A stretch of 64,000 bases of DNA from Christiangramia sabulilitoris. Its GTDB lineage: Bacteria; Bacteroidota; Bacteroidia; Flavobacteriales; Flavobacteriaceae. The stretch covers positions 221,500 to 285,499 of the forward strand of contig NZ_VHSF01000003.1 in the NCBI RefSeq assembly GCF_007050985.1, given 5' to 3'. Position 1 is the stretch's first letter. Each line of letters begins with the position of its first letter. The notes beneath the pieces were generated by a model that saw only the letters and a list, made by a program, of their open reading frames with translations, was not told the DNA's origin and ran no database searches. Positions 62,582 to 64,000 of the stretch are shown here, piece after piece. A program made the translations under genes and the position numbers.

Positions 62582-64000
62582 CTAAAAGTGAAATCCGAAA
62601 TCAATTGTAAATGCCATAGATCTGGCGTCTGGATTCTGGAAATAGTTACCTCTGAAGTGCACATCAAACCTCATCACTTTTAAGATATTTCCTATACCTA
62701 CACTGTATTCGTAAAAGGGATCGGAATCTGGAGCTGTTAGTGGCAAACCGGAAGCATCTATCTTTTTACTTTCTTCTGAGATGTCTCCGTAAACTGCCCT
62801 AAAGCCAATTAATTCCCGTAGATCGAGTTCTCTTAGAAGAGGTATCCTGGAAAAAATCCTACCGTTAAAATTATGGCCAATATGAATTGCAGAATAACTA
62901 TCGGTTACGAACTCATAGAAATCAAGGGTGGGAAATGTATTATAAAGTTCAAAATAGGTCTGGTTTCCGGGAACCACACTTAAAAGCCCTAAAGGTACAG
63001 CGCCAAAGGTCTTACCTGCTTCCAGGCTAATATTTGAGAACCCTACGCCCCCGATTAGCAATGGCTGATTATAAAAGAATTGGATTTTTTTGTAGTCGAA
63101 ATCACTATCAAACACGTCTTTAACGCCCAGGCTGTAATTGAGGAACAGTGTTGGAAAATCCTCTTCATTCACCACATTCCTTTCCACCCCATACCCGGAG
63201 ACCTTTCTACCCGGCATCCAGGTAAGTATAGTAGAGAATTCAGTCTGGTGAATTTCTGAAGCGATTTCAGTTCTTTCCTCATTTACATAATAATCCAGGC
63301 TGAAATCTGGGGAAGCCGGACTAAGCTCGCGATAATTCGCACCAAATCTTACCGTAAAATTCTTGAGAGGTTCCATTTCTACAGAAAAAACACTCAGGTT
63401 GATACTACTTAATTTATCGGTATCTCCAATATTCAAAAGGGAGGATGAGGCAAGACTGCGTCCCAGAACATCTGTAGAATTGGTAAGGCTGGTTCCAAGT
63501 TGCTCCACATCTCTTCTGTTTCCGCCACTAATGATCAATCGTGATTTAGGATCCAGCAATACCTTTCCCGATATGCCATATTTAAATTTCTGATCTTTGA
63601 AACCATAAGCACCGTATGCTTCAATTCGCCAGGGATCGCTCTGGCCAAAATAGGTACGCCCTCCAAATCTCGTTCTCACCCCCTCCACATCGTTGAAACC
63701 AAACGTGGAATAGATCGGGCCATAATCCCAGCCATCAAACTCAACATATCCGGATTGTACGATCGTGGCGACATTGTAAAGCCGGTTAAATGCTTTTGTC
63801 TTGGTAAGACTATCCAGCATTATATAAATACCTTCTTCATCCTCGTTCAGTTTTTCCAGACGGTTTGCAGACCAGAATTCCTCGCTTTGGTTGTATGCCT
63901 GCGATTGCGGGTTATAAACTGGTTGCTGATAAAATGAAGCCGGTCGCTTATTATTAAACTCATATTCATCATAAAGCATGGTACGCTTGGCATAAACACC
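62582..64000 (-). CDS. DUF5686-type outer-membrane protein (C-terminal part, truncated by window edge)
   Basis: The frame is open to the right edge with no start in view that fits: the ATG at 63979 is internal, because the seven codons before it are also open. About 472 residues are visible. They form a beta-barrel-like domain rich in alternating aromatic and polar residues, ending MAFTIDFGFHF with a C-terminal Phe. The text YVEFDGWDYGPIYSTFGFNDVEGVRTRFGGRTYF matches the DUF5686 family of Bacteroidota, which normally begins with a carboxypeptidase-like regulatory domain. Function unknown; probable outer-membrane location. Confidence 0.8.
   Translation of the reverse strand, partial: GVYAKRTMLYDEYEFNNKRPASFYQQPVYNPQSQAYNQSEEFWSANRLEKLNEDEEGIYIMLDSLTKTKAFNRLYNVATIVQSGYVEFDGWDYGPIYSTFGFNDVEGVRTRFGGRTYFGQSDPWRIEAYGAYGFKDQKFKYGISGKVLLDPKSRLIISGGNRRDVEQLGTSLTNSTDVLGRSLASSSLLNIGDTDKLSSINLSVFSVEMEPLKNFTVRFGANYRELSPASPDFSLDYYVNEERTEIASEIHQTEFSTILTWMPGRKVSGYGVERNVVNEEDFPTLFLNYSLGVKDVFDSDFDYKKIQFFYNQPLLIGGVGFSNISLEAGKTFGAVPLGLLSVVPGNQTYFELYNTFPTLDFYEFVTDSYSAIHIGHNFNGRIFSRIPLLRELDLRELIGFRAVYGDISEESKKIDASGLPLTAPDSDPFYEYSVGIGNILKVMRFDVHFRGNYFQNPDARSMAFTIDFGFHF

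Noticed and set aside
63363-63979. ATG at 63979 as the true start of the last gene
   Set aside because: The frame stays open for seven more codons to the window edge, and DUF5686 proteins are much longer, so this is an internal Met.

Overview
The window looks like a chromosomal segment of a marine-type flavobacterium (Bacteroidota; a Gramella/Christiangramia-like member of Flavobacteriaceae is my best guess, from memory of family content and not from a search). Reasons: promoters fit the Bacteroidota pattern TTG-N17-21-TAnnTTTG in many places, Shine-Dalgarno motifs are mostly absent, the genome is AT-rich, and the genes include gldA, DUF3857 proteins, a split metH, the metY-metX-metZ / cysH-cysD-cysN / sir cluster and a DUF5686 outer-membrane protein. 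No phage, IS element, CRISPR array or rRNA was seen; one tRNA (Arg, TCG) is present.

Layout. 1-2.1 kb: start of a large secreted repeat protein running off the left edge. 2.1-3.5 kb: a long gene-free stretch, tRNA-Arg and a YqeY protein. 3.7-6.4 kb: a radical-SAM DNA-metabolism pair and two small acidic lipoproteins. 6.4-17 kb (minus): polyprenyl synthase, rlmN, queA, aroA, a MazG-like protein, two DUF3857 proteins, dtd and rsgA. 17.8-21.9 kb (minus): phenylalanine/tyrosine operon (pheA, aminotransferase, tyrA, DAHP synthase-chorismate mutase) behind a peptide-leader attenuator. 22-25 kb: gldA, a DUF2807 lipoprotein and a PagL-like deacylase. 25-45.4 kb: a sulfur, cysteine, methionine and SAM supercluster. 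45.5-54 kb: catabolic and stress genes, an SLC13 transporter, a deoxynucleoside kinase and a fatty-acid hydroxylase. 54-58.6 kb: APP1-type phosphatase and an NHEJ set (ligD, ku, small Rho-N protein). 59-64 kb: membrane and soluble pyrophosphatases and the C-terminal part of a DUF5686 protein.

The most notable content is regulatory RNA. Four short leader ORFs that are not in any usual gene list are each followed by an intrinsic terminator and precede biosynthetic genes. One has seven consecutive Phe/Tyr codons (before pheA). Two are crowded with Met/Cys codons and lie in tandem before metY. One has a Met-Cys-Met-Cys run and lies between cysN and the sulfite reductase gene. In each, a segment within or at the end of the leader ORF is complementary to the terminator arm or loop, as expected for ribosome-mediated attenuation. 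In the same 14 kb a SAM-I riboswitch precedes the split metH-metF operon and a probable SAM-II riboswitch precedes metK. One pathway is therefore apparently sensed by charged tRNA (leader peptides), by SAM (two unrelated aptamers) and perhaps by an Rrf2 repressor encoded inside the cluster.

Working picture: sulfate is activated by CysD/CysN, reduced by CysH and the siroheme sulfite reductase (cofactor made by CobA and SirC, electrons perhaps from the TrxR-like reductase), and sulfide is fixed onto O-acetylhomoserine by MetY/MetZ after MetX acylation. Homocysteine is methylated by split MetH with methyl-THF from MetF, and MetK makes SAM.
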